Positions 1 through 7,313 are shown, numbered from the stretch's first letter. The stretch is DNA of 13,998 bases from Bacteroidota bacterium (GCA_024278155.1 JAJRTT010000046.1:1-13998); one strand, 5' to 3'. Made by a program: numbers and translations. The notes: generated from the sequence alone by a model not told the origin.

Positions 1-1
1 T

Positions 2-1096
2 GGTGAACGCTCTGGACGGCCGTTATATCTTGGCTCCTACCCAATAACACCGGCCACGGAAATACTTCAGGAAATAACAAAACATAAATCCCTTGGCGCA
101 AAAGTATTGCAGGCAGAGGACGAAATCGCCGGGATTGTTTCATCAATTGGGGCAAGTTTTGCCGGGGCATTTGCCATAACGACAACGTCAGGGCCTGGCT
201 TGTCATTGAAAAGTGAAGCCATGGGTTTGGCAGTAATGACAGAACTCCCGCTTGTTATTGTAGATGTGCAACGAGGAGGGCCTTCAACAGGCTTGCCGAC
301 CAAATCGGAGCAATCTGATTTAATGCAGGCCCTGTTTGGGAGAAATGGCGAAGCCCCATTGATCGTTATTGCAGCTTCCACATCTTCCAATTGTTTTTAT
401 TATGCCTATGAAGCGGCAAAGTTGGCCATGGAACACATGACACCGGTCATCCTCCTTACGGATGGATATCTTGCAAATGGTTCTGAAGTGTTCAGGATCC
501 CTAAAGTTGCTGACCTTAGCCCTATAAACCCTCCAATTGTCAAGGCAAATGACAAGGAGTACCAGCCCTATCGCCGTGACCCCGAAAAACTTAACCGTTT
601 TTGGGCAATCCCCGGAACCGAAGGCTTGAGGCACCGCATTGGTGGCCTCGAAAAAGAGGATGGAATTGGAAATGTTTCCCACGACCCGATGAACCACCAG
701 ATAATGAGCGAATACAGGGCCGAAAAAGTAGAACGGGTTGCAAATCATATCCCTGAACAGGGGATATTGGGAGACGATACGGGCGACCTGTTAGTGGTTA
801 GTTGGGGCGGTACATATGGCGTAATGTACGAAATCGTAAAAAAACTTCAGGAAGAGGGCAAGAAAGTGAGCCTGGCCCATTTTCACTACATAAACCCCTT
901 GCCGAGAAATACTGAAGATGTTCTGAAGGGCTTTAAAAAAGTTATTGTCCCTGAATTGAACATGGGCCAGTTCGTGATGTATTTGCGAATGAAGTTCCCC
1001 CATATCCATTATGAACAATATAACAAAATGCAAGGCTTGCCTTTCATGGAGAAAGAATTAGAAGATAAGTTTAACCAATTATTAGAGGAGGAATAA
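2..1096 (+). CDS. korA: 2-oxoacid (2-oxoglutarate):ferredoxin oxidoreductase, alpha subunit, 5'-truncated by the window edge
   Basis: With KorB this subunit oxidatively decarboxylates a 2-oxoacid, most likely 2-oxoglutarate, to the acyl-CoA and passes two electrons to ferredoxin in the cytoplasm. The frame is open from base 2, so 364 codons are visible and the gene continues upstream. The first in-frame start-like codon (TTG at 107) lies inside conserved sequence and is not the real start. Visible residues 9-19 (YLGSYPITPAT), 60-76 (TTSGPGL then SLKSEAMGLA) and the following RGGPSTGLPTKSEQSDL stretch are typical of the pyrimidine-binding domain. Visible residues about 262-345 (DLLVVSWGGTYG onward) form domain II. 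Bacteroidota KorA usually carries an N-terminal gamma-type domain, giving about 600 residues; that part lies outside the window. The stop is followed 3 nt later by korB. Substrate choice between 2-oxoglutarate and other 2-oxoacids is inferred from overall resemblance only. Confidence 0.93.
   Translation, partial: GERSGRPLYLGSYPITPATEILQEITKHKSLGAKVLQAEDEIAGIVSSIGASFAGAFAITTTSGPGLSLKSEAMGLAVMTELPLVIVDVQRGGPSTGLPTKSEQSDLMQALFGRNGEAPLIVIAASTSSNCFYYAYEAAKLAMEHMTPVILLTDGYLANGSEVFRIPKVADLSPINPPIVKANDKEYQPYRRDPEKLNRFWAIPGTEGLRHRIGGLEKEDGIGNVSHDPMNHQIMSEYRAEKVERVANHIPEQGILGDDTGDLLVVSWGGTYGVMYEIVKKLQEEGKKVSLAHFHYINPLPRNTEDVLKGFKKVIVPELNMGQFVMYLRMKFPHIHYEQYNKMQGLPFMEKELEDKFNQLLEEE
1086..1091 (+). promoter_or_regulatory. 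Shine-Dalgarno of korB
   Basis: AGGAGG lies inside the last codons of korA, 8 nt before the korB ATG. It supports that start and coupled translation of the two subunits. Strong Shine-Dalgarno sites are uncommon in Bacteroidota. Confidence 0.7.
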
Positions 1097-1099
1097 ATT

Positions 1100-2131
1100 A
1101 TGTCAATCGAAGTAGATGTAATAGATGTACCTAAACTGACAAAGTTGGATTTTGTTAGTGATCAGATGGTGAAGTGGTGCCCGGGTTGTGGTGACCATGC
1201 CATCCTTTCTTCATTCCAAAAGGTATTGCCCGAACTGGGGTACGATAAGGAGGATATTGTTGTTGTTTCTGGCATTGGGTGTTCTTCGCGCTTTCCGTAC
1301 TATGTGAAAACATACGGTTTTCATGGAATTCATGGAAGGGCTGCCGCATTGGCAACAGGTATTAAAATAACCAACCCTGATTTGAATGTTTGGATGGTTT
1401 CGGGTGATGGGGATTCCCTTGCAATTGGGGGGAATCATTTTATCCATCTTTTAAGAAGGAACCTTGATATCAACCTCATGCTGTTCAATAACCGCATTTA
1501 TGGTTTGACAAAAGGCCAGTATTCACCAACAACCCCTACCGGAAAAGTCACCAAGACATCACCACAAGGAACCATTGAGCATCCCTTTAATATTGGTGAA
1601 CTTGCGATTGGTTCCCAAGGGACATTTTTCGCCCGTGCAGTGGACACAAATCCCAAGATGATGACAAAGGTAATGCTTGAAGCCGGGAAGCACAAGGGAA
1701 CCTCTTTGATCGAGTTTTTACAAAACTGTGTTATTTTTTATAATAAGGCGCACGGGTTGATTACCTCAAGGGAAACAAAAGAAGAAAACCAGATTCTTTT
1801 GGAACATGGCCAACCGATGATTTTTGGAAAAGAGAAAGATAAGGGGATTGTTTTAAGGGGAACTGAATTGAAAGTTGTGAAATTGGGCGAAAATGGAATT
1901 ACCGAAGATGATATCCTGGTTCATAACGCATCCCTGGAAGACCCGGGAATTCATGTAATGCTTGCAAAAATGCAACCCCCAGAGTTTCCTGTGGCCCTTG
2001 GTGTGATCCGGTCGGTTTCACATTCAACTTATGAGCGCCGCTTAGAGGAGATAATTGAAGAGGAACGCGAATCGCAGCCTATTAAATGTGTGGATGACCT
2101 TTTAAATAGCGGAAAGACCTGGGAGATTTAA
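1100..2131 (+). CDS. korB: 2-oxoacid (2-oxoglutarate):ferredoxin oxidoreductase, beta subunit
   Basis: This is the thiamine-diphosphate and iron-sulfur subunit of the ferredoxin-dependent 2-oxoacid oxidoreductase, 343 residues and complete. The thiamine-diphosphate motif is visible as GDGD at 102-105 with NN at 130-131. Four cysteines in the positions that hold the [4Fe-4S] cluster in this family are all present: C27 and C30 (WCPGCG), C61 (GIGCSS) and C210 (FLQNC). Electrons would leave through this cluster to ferredoxin; no ferredoxin or delta-subunit gene follows. The gene sits 3 nt after korA behind AGGAGG, so the two should be one transcript, ended by the hairpin at 2156. The family is firm; 2-oxoglutarate as substrate is the usual assignment for this subgroup and is inferred. 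Confidence 0.95.
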   Translation: MSIEVDVIDVPKLTKLDFVSDQMVKWCPGCGDHAILSSFQKVLPELGYDKEDIVVVSGIGCSSRFPYYVKTYGFHGIHGRAAALATGIKITNPDLNVWMVSGDGDSLAIGGNHFIHLLRRNLDINLMLFNNRIYGLTKGQYSPTTPTGKVTKTSPQGTIEHPFNIGELAIGSQGTFFARAVDTNPKMMTKVMLEAGKHKGTSLIEFLQNCVIFYNKAHGLITSRETKEENQILLEHGQPMIFGKEKDKGIVLRGTELKVVKLGENGITEDDILVHNASLEDPGIHVMLAKMQPPEFPVALGVIRSVSHSTYERRLEEIIEEERESQPIKCVDDLLNSGKTWEI

Positions 2132-2155
2132 AACACTTCTTTATAGTAAATACCA

Positions 2156-2194
2156 AAAAGCCTTTCAGTATATTATTGAAAGGCTTTTGTTTTA
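2156..2194 (+). terminator. Rho-independent terminator of korAB
   Basis: A perfect 12-bp stem (AAAAGCCTTTCA at 2156-2167 with TGAAAGGCTTTT at 2177-2188) has a 9-nt loop. It starts 25 nt after the korB stop and is followed by GTTTTAT. Confidence 0.85.
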
Positions 2195-2198
2195 TCAC

Positions 2199-2231
2199 AT
2201 AAAAAAGCCCTTCATTAATAATGAAGGGCTT
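2199..2231 (-). terminator. Terminator of the small PID-CTERM-like gene
   Basis: AAGCCCTTCATTA (2205-2217) and TAATGAAGGGCTT (2219-2231) form a 13-bp inverted repeat around one base. On the minus strand a run of T from the A-tract at 2200-2206 follows. It lies 21 nt past the stop of the minus-strand gene. The convergent korB unit has its own terminator next to it. Confidence 0.8.
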
Positions 2232-2251
2232 CTCTTTTGTTTCCTAAAAGA

Positions 2252-2482
2252 CTAAAATTCCTTTTTTGCATCAAATGTTTTTTTGCTACCATAAGCTGCA
2301 CCAAGCGCAAGCATTATAATTAGGCCACCGCCAATTGGGGCACCGCCACCTACAGGTAAATCACCACTGCCGGGGCCTCCTCCTCCTGGATCAGGTGGGG
2401 TATCGGCAAAAGTACTGCTCAAAAAGATTGGTGTTACTAATAAGACAACAACTACTATAATACTTCTGATAATTTTTTTCAT
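2252..2482 (-). CDS. Short exported PID-CTERM-like protein (76 aa)
   Basis: A 76-residue protein with an N-terminal signal peptide (residues 1-26: KK, a hydrophobic core of I and V, then a probable cut after STFA). A short Pro/Gly/Asp-rich linker follows (about 27-48), then PIGGG at 49-53, a hydrophobic segment (LIIMLALGAAYG) and a basic end (KK at 67-68). This layout resembles the PIDGG...LLxxGxxYGxKK tails of the short Bacteroidota proteins called PID-CTERM, which are thought to be recognised by a sorting or envelope-processing system. Here the third motif residue is Gly instead of Asp. The gene stands alone, with a textbook promoter at 2579-2610, an about 90-nt leader and its own terminator, so it is very likely expressed. 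Function is unknown; the family name comes from motif recall. Confidence 0.75.
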   Translation of the reverse strand: MKKIIRSIIVVVVLLVTPIFLSSTFADTPPDPGGGGPGSGDLPVGGGAPIGGGLIIMLALGAAYGSKKTFDAKKEF

Positions 2483-2578
2483 TGCAATGAGATTTTTTTC
2501 AACTTAATTTATTCTAACAATCAGGTTTTCAAATAATAATCTAAAAATTAAGATTAATCTGACTATAATTTAAGGTTG

Positions 2579-2610
2579 CAAAGATATATATTATTTACAA
2601 TACCAACAAA
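2579..2610 (-). promoter_or_regulatory. Bacteroidota-type promoter of the 76-aa gene
   Basis: Read on the minus strand, TTTG (2610-2607) is followed after 20 nt by TATCTTTG (2586-2579), matching TTTG-N20-TAnnTTTG. Transcription should begin near 2573, giving a leader of about 90 nt that contains the palindrome AGATTAATCT. Confidence 0.7.
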
Positions 2611-2633
2611 AAATTAATTTTTTTTTTAGGATT

Positions 2634-2665
2634 GAAAAAATGACCATCGGCTTCGATGGTCATTT
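2634..2665 (-). terminator. Terminator of the DUF3078 gene
   Basis: AAATGACCATCG (2638-2649) pairs perfectly with CGATGGTCATTT (2654-2665) around a 4-nt loop, 9 nt past the stop. On the minus strand it continues into a T run. Confidence 0.85.
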
Positions 2666-2674
2666 CTCCGTTGT

Positions 2675-3619
2675 TTATTTACCTACATTATAGGTTAATC
2701 CCACTCCCAGTAATTGCTTGATTTGGGTTCTTGGCCCGGTATTGCCGTCCTTGTCCGTAATGGGTGTATTGTCGTCGTAAATCATTTGAAGTCCAAAATT
2801 CGCAGACAACCAGTTATTAACCTTGAAATTTATCATTGTGTCCCAGTTTACATCCACGTTTTGCGGATTTTCCAAATAATCTGAGAACAGTTCGAGTTTC
2901 GTTGAAAGGTTTATGTTTTTGGCAATATCCTTCACGAACATAATCCGTGCATAAGCACCAAACTCGAAACGTGATGTTTCCCCATCCGTGATTTTTTTTG
3001 ACAAATCTGGGTTTCCAAGGCTATCCATTTCATAGGTTGCTGCTTCTACACCAAATAAACCTTGGTCTGCAAGTACCTGATCGTTCACGATGATCCATCT
3101 TGCAGTTGCAGGTGATATATATACAGAGAAATAATCAACCGGGCGGTACTCCATCCCAAGCCCAAATGAAATAAATGCAGGGGCGAGGAAATTCGAAATT
3201 TTTACCCGTGTTGAATCCACGCCATCGGGATAGTCATATCCGGGGGCAAATTGCGATTTGAAGTTAAAGCCTGCCGTATAATACCATTTTTCCGAAGCTT
3301 TAATACCATATGCCGACAAGAAATCAATCTTGTCTTCGCTTTTCCGGTAAAGCTGATCTCCTGTTTTTGTTTGCCCGAAACCAAGGACCAACAGGTTTTC
3401 CCATTTTTTGTTCCCTTTTTCATATCTTGCGTAAAAATCAACCAGGCCATTTATGGTGATGGTGTTGTCCCCACCGGCTGCCCAGTTGGTAAACGTTGAT
3501 TGCGAAAAAGCGAGCATCCCTTTGCTGCCAACTTTCCAGGCTGTATCTGCCTCGTTCTGTCCCATTGAAACCAGGCCCATGAACATGAGGCCTGTCATAA
3601 AAATTAGAATTTTCTTCAT
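2675..3619 (-). CDS. DUF3078 family outer-membrane beta-barrel protein
   Basis: A 314-residue exported protein. Residues 1-20 are a signal peptide ending at SMGQ. The mature part opens with the family's QSTFTNWAAGGDN block (about 39-51) and continues with WENLLVLGFGQTKTG (about 73-87) and KIDFLSAYGIKASEKWYYTAGFNF in the next 40 residues. Alternating hydrophobic strands with aromatic girdle residues run to the C-terminus, which ends GLTYNVGK like a last barrel strand. DUF3078 proteins are widespread in Bacteroidota and have no settled function; an outer-membrane location is inferred from the strand pattern. It is a single-gene unit: its -7 element lies at 3643-3650, near the end of the upstream mscS gene, and a strong hairpin ends it. 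The family assignment is by recognised pattern. Confidence 0.85.
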   Translation of the reverse strand: MKKILIFMTGLMFMGLVSMGQNEADTAWKVGSKGMLAFSQSTFTNWAAGGDNTITINGLVDFYARYEKGNKKWENLLVLGFGQTKTGDQLYRKSEDKIDFLSAYGIKASEKWYYTAGFNFKSQFAPGYDYPDGVDSTRVKISNFLAPAFISFGLGMEYRPVDYFSVYISPATARWIIVNDQVLADQGLFGVEAATYEMDSLGNPDLSKKITDGETSRFEFGAYARIMFVKDIAKNINLSTKLELFSDYLENPQNVDVNWDTMINFKVNNWLSANFGLQMIYDDNTPITDKDGNTGPRTQIKQLLGVGLTYNVGK

Positions 3620-3642
3620 TATTGTTTGTTTTATTGTTTTTG

Positions 3643-3650
3643 CAAAAATA
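3643..3650 (-). promoter_or_regulatory. -7 element (TATTTTTG) of the DUF3078 gene
   Basis: TATTTTTG on the minus strand fits TAnnTTTG and lies 23 nt before the ATG. The expected -33 position (about 3671-3674) reads TTTC, one base from TTTG, and falls inside the 3' end of mscS. Confidence 0.45.
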
Positions 3651-3658
3651 ATCCTTTT

Positions 3659-4477
3659 CTATTTCTCATTGAAAAGATGTACGTCTGTTTGAGGGAATGG
3701 TATGGAAATGCCTTCTTTATCAAATGCCTTTTTCACATTCTCGATCAAATCGAAATGGATTCCCCAATAATCGGCGGCATTGGCCCAAACCCGGACCGTG
3801 AAATTAACGGAACTGTCGGCAAGTTCGCCAACGGCAATAAAAGGAGCAGGATCATTGTGGATTCTGCTGTCAGCTTTGATCAGGCCATCAATAACCGACC
3901 TTGCTTTGTCGATATCATCGGAATATCCAATACCGAATGTAAAATCAACGCGCCTTGTTGGTTCCGTCGAAAAGTTTGTCATCGGACCGGTTGATAACCC
4001 GCCATTAGGGATAATAATCGTTTTATTGTCAGGGGTTTTTAAGATGGTGTTGAAAATTTGAATCTCTTTCACAGTTCCCATAAAACCCTGGGCCTCTATA
4101 AAATCACCAACCTTAAATGGCTTGAATATGAGAAGCATTACACCTCCGGCAAAGTTTTGTAAGGTGCCTGACAGGGCCATGCCAACGGCCAGGCCGGCAG
4201 CACCAAGGATAGCAATAAAGGAGGTCATTTCTATTCCAACCATCCCCATTACCGAAATCACCACCATGACTTTCAATAAGATAGAGGCAATTGAAGTTAG
4301 GAAAGGACGCAAAGATGGGTCTGTTCCCTTTTTTTCCATGAGCTTGTTAAGTGATTTCACAATGACCTTAACGATCCAAAGCCCAATAATAAGGACGATA
4401 ATTGCCATTACCAATTGACCACCATACTTCATAATGAGTTCGGGGGAGTTTTCCAGGTATTCGTAAATTTTTTCCAT
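3659..4477 (-). CDS. mscS: Small-conductance mechanosensitive channel, MscS family
   Basis: A 272-residue inner-membrane channel that opens under membrane tension and releases solutes on osmotic downshock. The length is close to E. coli MscS (286). Three membrane segments are visible: about 20-42, 60-82 and the pore-lining TM3 from about 86. TM3 shows the Ala/Gly packing pattern (AILGAAGLAVGMALSG, 89-104) followed by LQNFAGGVMLLIFKPFKVGD (106-125), the strongest signature of the family. The beta domain follows (FNTILKTPDNKTIIIPN, 142-158), then the C-terminal alpha-beta domain to residue 272. The ATG is favoured because it puts a short periplasmic helix before TM1, as in the family. It is divergent from tilS and sits directly upstream of the DUF3078 gene, but that gene has its own promoter and no joint function is implied. 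Confidence 0.93.
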   Translation of the reverse strand: MEKIYEYLENSPELIMKYGGQLVMAIIVLIIGLWIVKVIVKSLNKLMEKKGTDPSLRPFLTSIASILLKVMVVISVMGMVGIEMTSFIAILGAAGLAVGMALSGTLQNFAGGVMLLIFKPFKVGDFIEAQGFMGTVKEIQIFNTILKTPDNKTIIIPNGGLSTGPMTNFSTEPTRRVDFTFGIGYSDDIDKARSVIDGLIKADSRIHNDPAPFIAVGELADSSVNFTVRVWANAADYWGIHFDLIENVKKAFDKEGISIPFPQTDVHLFNEK

Positions 4478-4523
4478 TTTGATAAATTTTTGGTTCTAAA
4501 TTGATTAGTTATTTATTGTACGG

Positions 4524-4531
4524 CAAAAGTA
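4524..4531 (-). promoter_or_regulatory. -7 element (TACTTTTG) of mscS
   Basis: TACTTTTG on the minus strand matches TAnnTTTG, 46 nt before the mscS ATG. No TTTG is present at the expected -33 position. Confidence 0.45.
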
Positions 4532-4654
4532 AATCTTTTTTTTAATTTGAACGATTATTGGATTTACATTGAGTCATTTCTTTGGATACCTTTATATTCA
4601 TTTCTTTAAGGTTAATCACACATGTTATTTGATCAGGGCAGCCATGAATCCGGG

Positions 4655-4673
4655 AAGTGGACAAAAAGTGGAC
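4655..4673. repeat. Direct repeat AAGTGGAC, 11-bp period
   Basis: AAGTGGAC occurs at 4655-4662 and again at 4666-4673, one helical turn apart, in the mscS-tilS divergent intergenic region. It could be a tandem operator half-site pair; no regulator is identified. Confidence 0.4.
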
Positions 4674-4696
4674 TTCTGATAAAATTCAAGTATATC

Positions 4697-4728
4697 TAGC
4701 CTGAATAATTCATGAATTATTCAGGCTA
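4697..4728. repeat. Perfect 32-bp palindrome upstream of tilS
   Basis: TAGCCTGAATAATTCA (4697-4712) is followed with no spacer by its exact reverse complement (4713-4728). It lies 27 bp before the tilS ATG, where the -33 region of the tilS promoter should fall. No T-tract follows on either strand, and neither flanking gene ends here, so a terminator role is unlikely. It could be a dimer-binding operator or the abutted ends of an internally deleted mobile element. No target duplication flanks it. Confidence 0.85.
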
Positions 4729-4743
4729 AAGATTTGATTTAAT

Positions 4744-4751
4744 TATCTTTG
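4744..4751 (+). promoter_or_regulatory. -7 element (TATCTTTG) of tilS, placed for a near-leaderless transcript
   Basis: TATCTTTG matches TAnnTTTG exactly and ends 4 nt before the tilS ATG. Bacteroidota transcripts start a few nt after this element, so the mRNA would begin at or next to the start codon. The -33 zone falls in the palindrome and has no TTTG. Confidence 0.5.
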
Positions 4752-4755
4752 CGGT

Positions 4756-6081
4756 ATGATAGAAAGATTCCAGGCATTTATTTTGGATAAAAAACTCTTT
4801 GATAAAGGGGATAAAGTGTTGCTCGCCGTTAGTGGCGGGACAGATTCTGTAGTGATGGCCGATCTTTTTTCAGAATGTGGTTATGATTTTGGAATTGCAC
4901 ATTGCAACTTCAAGCTCAGGGGGGAAGAGTCGGACAGGGACGAATTGTTCGTGAAGGATTTGGCAAAAAGAAAAGGCGTTGATTTTTATACCAAAGAATT
5001 CGATACCCGTGGATTTGCAGAAAAGAACAAATTATCCATTCAGATGGCAGCACGGCAGTTAAGGTACGATTGGTTCGATTTGTTGGCGGGGCAGGGAGGT
5101 TATCCTTGTTATGCCTCGGCCCATCACCTCGATGACCAGATCGAAACTTTCTTTATCAATCTTTTTAGGGGAACCGGGATTTCTGGCTTGCATGGGATAA
5201 AACCAAAACAAGGCAAGTTGATCAGGCCGTTGTTATTTGCCCGACGAAGTGAAATAGAAAATTTTGCCGCAAAAAATGGAATTGCTTTCAGGGAAGACAG
5301 TTCAAATAAAAAAACGGATTATTTGCGGAACAATATCCGTCATAACCTCATTCCTGTTTTGCAAGGGATAAAACCCGGTTTTCCGGATGTGATGGAACAA
5401 AATATCGTACGGTTTTCACAGGCAGGGGAAATTTACCGGAACGAAATCGAAACACAGAAGAAGAGGGTGCTCCAGAAAGAAAACAAGGAGGTGAAGATTA
5501 ATGTTCAACGGCTTGAAAAGCTCAAGCCATTGGAGGCCTACCTATACGAATTTCTTGTCCCTTATGGGTTTTCAATGGCCAATACAAAAGATATTGTTGA
5601 ATCGTTAAAATCCGGGCCGGGAAGGAGGTTCTTTTCCAATTCGCATATTCTCGTTCGTGACAGGGAATATCTTATCATCAGGGAAAAGGGAAATGGGAAA
5701 TCTAACCGGGAATACAGGATCGAGCTTTCGGAAAATTTCACTTCAGGGCCCCTGAAACTAAAGCTGGAAAAATTTGAACAGTATCCTGGTTTTTCTTTTG
5801 CAAAAAACGAGAAAACGGCGAGCCTTGATTTTGATAAACTTACATTTCCTTTGATATTGAGAAAGTGGGAAAAGGGCGATTCTTTTTTTCCTCTTGGGAT
5901 GAACAACAAAAAACTGTTGAGCGATTTTTTTACCGACAATAAGTTTTCGCTTTTTGAAAAGGGGGATGTGTGGTTGCTCACTTCCGATAATAAAGTGGCA
6001 TGGATTATTGGCCATAGGATCGATAACCGGTTTAAGGTGGATAAAACCACAAAAAGTATTTTACGGATAAAGTGTTTGTAG
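4756..6081 (+). CDS. tilS: tRNA(Ile)-lysidine synthase
   Basis: TilS uses ATP and lysine to convert the wobble C34 of the CAU-anticodon isoleucine tRNA to lysidine, so that the tRNA reads AUA and is charged with isoleucine. It is normally essential. The 441-residue protein is full length. The PP-loop ATP-binding motif SGGTDS is at 26-31, the CNFKLRGEESDRDE segment at 50-63, and the HHLDDQIET...GTGISGLHG block at 123-147. The substrate-binding and C-terminal TilS_C domains follow (ILRKWEKGDSFFPLGM and LLSDFF near 375-400). The ATG is supported by the family's usual N-terminus (about 20 residues before the VLLAVSGG strand). No Shine-Dalgarno precedes it and the promoter abuts it, which points to leaderless translation. 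It converges on the SPOR-domain gene with a 15-bp gap and no obvious hairpin. Confidence 0.96.
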   Translation: MIERFQAFILDKKLFDKGDKVLLAVSGGTDSVVMADLFSECGYDFGIAHCNFKLRGEESDRDELFVKDLAKRKGVDFYTKEFDTRGFAEKNKLSIQMAARQLRYDWFDLLAGQGGYPCYASAHHLDDQIETFFINLFRGTGISGLHGIKPKQGKLIRPLLFARRSEIENFAAKNGIAFREDSSNKKTDYLRNNIRHNLIPVLQGIKPGFPDVMEQNIVRFSQAGEIYRNEIETQKKRVLQKENKEVKINVQRLEKLKPLEAYLYEFLVPYGFSMANTKDIVESLKSGPGRRFFSNSHILVRDREYLIIREKGNGKSNREYRIELSENFTSGPLKLKLEKFEQYPGFSFAKNEKTASLDFDKLTFPLILRKWEKGDSFFPLGMNNKKLLSDFFTDNKFSLFEKGDVWLLTSDNKVAWIIGHRIDNRFKVDKTTKSILRIKCL

Positions 6082-6096
6082 GGCCACGGGTTGGTA

Positions 6097-7083
6097 TTAC
6101 TTGTTCCTTAACATGGCAGCCATGCCATCGGCATTGTCCCTGAAACCTATGATAAATGCATCCGTCAAACCTTTTTTCCTGATTTTCCTTAGGTACTGGA
6201 ACGCCTCTTTCACCGTTTGGAATTTCCCTATGGTATAAATTGTCCAGTTTTGGCTTTCCTCAACAAATATTTCCTTTTCGATTTTATACTTGTCCTTTAG
6301 CAATTTTGCATCGGCGCAATCGCATTTCAAGGCAAGGATTTGAACGCTGTAAAAATCGTCCACCGGTCCTGTTCTTTGATTATCCTTTTTGGGAATGTTC
6401 CCTTCAGCGGTTAGACCGGTCAAAGGGACAAAAGCAAGACATGGATCCCCTTTTGGCAAACCGGGGCTTGTTGGTTCTTTTTTTGGCCGCACTTTGTCGA
6501 TCAAAACATGGGTGCCGAAAAAGTATTCTTCCCCGGTTTCCGCAAAATAGAGTACCGTTGATATGGGGAGATAGCCGTAGCTCTGGTTTACGAACACCCT
6601 ATATCCGATTTCGATAATGCTGTCATTGGTGACTTTTTCCCACATGAGGTTCAGGGTGTTGCCTTTGTAATCCGTTTCGGCATTTGTGATTATGGGTTCC
6701 GCAATTTCAAAATGAACGGGTAATTGTTGCGACAACCAAACAGGCCCTTTTACCGCACCTTTATTGATTTTGCACTTAAGCAAAAAAGAAGAGCCGGTCA
6801 ATATTTGCCCTGGAAAATAATAATCAAGTTTAATGCTTTCCTTACTTCCTTTGTTTTCCAGTCCGGGGTCTCCAACTTCCCCCCTTTTGGAACTTGTCCG
6901 CTTTTCTGCCGGCCCAACACCTTTTGAAGGGCCCGCTACGTTTTCACGGGCAATACCCTTGTCGTGACGATGTACCGGGGAATTACCGGAATCAAAAAAA
7001 TGCCGGGATGGTACTTTTGCCTGCAATTGAACGTTGAACATGCCAAAAACAAATACAAGCAAAAAAGTTTTACTGAAATTCAT
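6097..7083 (-). CDS. Secreted SPOR-domain protein
   Basis: A 328-residue exported protein with three parts. Residues 1-22 are a signal peptide (hydrophobic core, then QLQA). Residues about 23-83 are a charged, low-complexity linker. Residues about 84-200 form a beta-rich domain with a LMWEKVTNDSIIEIGYRVFV core, resembling a Bacteroidota extracytoplasmic domain built around 'flW...p...i.Y.v'. The C-terminal 78 residues (about 245-322) look like a SPOR domain: DFYSVQILAL at the start, NWTIYTIGKFQTVKEA in the middle and DAFIIGF at the end. SPOR domains bind denuded peptidoglycan at division sites or, in this phylum, occur in many envelope proteins. The start is supported by AGGAGG 7 nt upstream. 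A cell-envelope location is inferred; the exact role is not known to me. Confidence 0.8.
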   Translation of the reverse strand: MNFSKTFLLVFVFGMFNVQLQAKVPSRHFFDSGNSPVHRHDKGIARENVAGPSKGVGPAEKRTSSKRGEVGDPGLENKGSKESIKLDYYFPGQILTGSSFLLKCKINKGAVKGPVWLSQQLPVHFEIAEPIITNAETDYKGNTLNLMWEKVTNDSIIEIGYRVFVNQSYGYLPISTVLYFAETGEEYFFGTHVLIDKVRPKKEPTSPGLPKGDPCLAFVPLTGLTAEGNIPKKDNQRTGPVDDFYSVQILALKCDCADAKLLKDKYKIEKEIFVEESQNWTIYTIGKFQTVKEAFQYLRKIRKKGLTDAFIIGFRDNADGMAAMLRNK

Positions 7084-7090
7084 GGCCAGA

Positions 7091-7096
7091 CCTCCT
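7091..7096 (-). promoter_or_regulatory. Shine-Dalgarno of the SPOR-domain gene
   Basis: AGGAGG on the minus strand, 7 nt before the ATG at 7083. It fixes the start and is stronger than most sites in this phylum. Confidence 0.7.
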
Positions 7097-7127
7097 TACC
7101 TAAAATTCTACAATTGAATTTTGCGTT

Positions 7128-7135
7128 CAAAGGTA
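7128..7135 (-). promoter_or_regulatory. -7 element (TACCTTTG) of the SPOR-domain gene
   Basis: TACCTTTG on the minus strand matches TAnnTTTG and would give a leader of about 40 nt. The only upstream TTG (7154-7152) is 16 nt away, shorter than the usual spacing. Confidence 0.45.
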
Positions 7136-7313
7136 TTCTTTAAATATGTGCCAATACTGTTCAGTAATTTAAGTAATTAACAAAATTAAGTTAATTATTT
7201 CCGCTCTTGCGGCTGGTTTTTCGGCATATATTTTTAGTATCGAAATGATCGTTGCCAAGGCTTTGAAAATGTTAACGTTTGTTATTTTAGGGAAGTCCAA
7301 ACATCTTATTGCA

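Noticed and set aside
4697..4728. 32-bp palindrome considered as a terminator
   Set aside because: Both flanking genes point away from it, and no T-tract follows on either strand.
5562..6050. 162-codon minus-strand frame
   Set aside because: Antisense to the substrate-binding and C-terminal parts of tilS; no features of its own.
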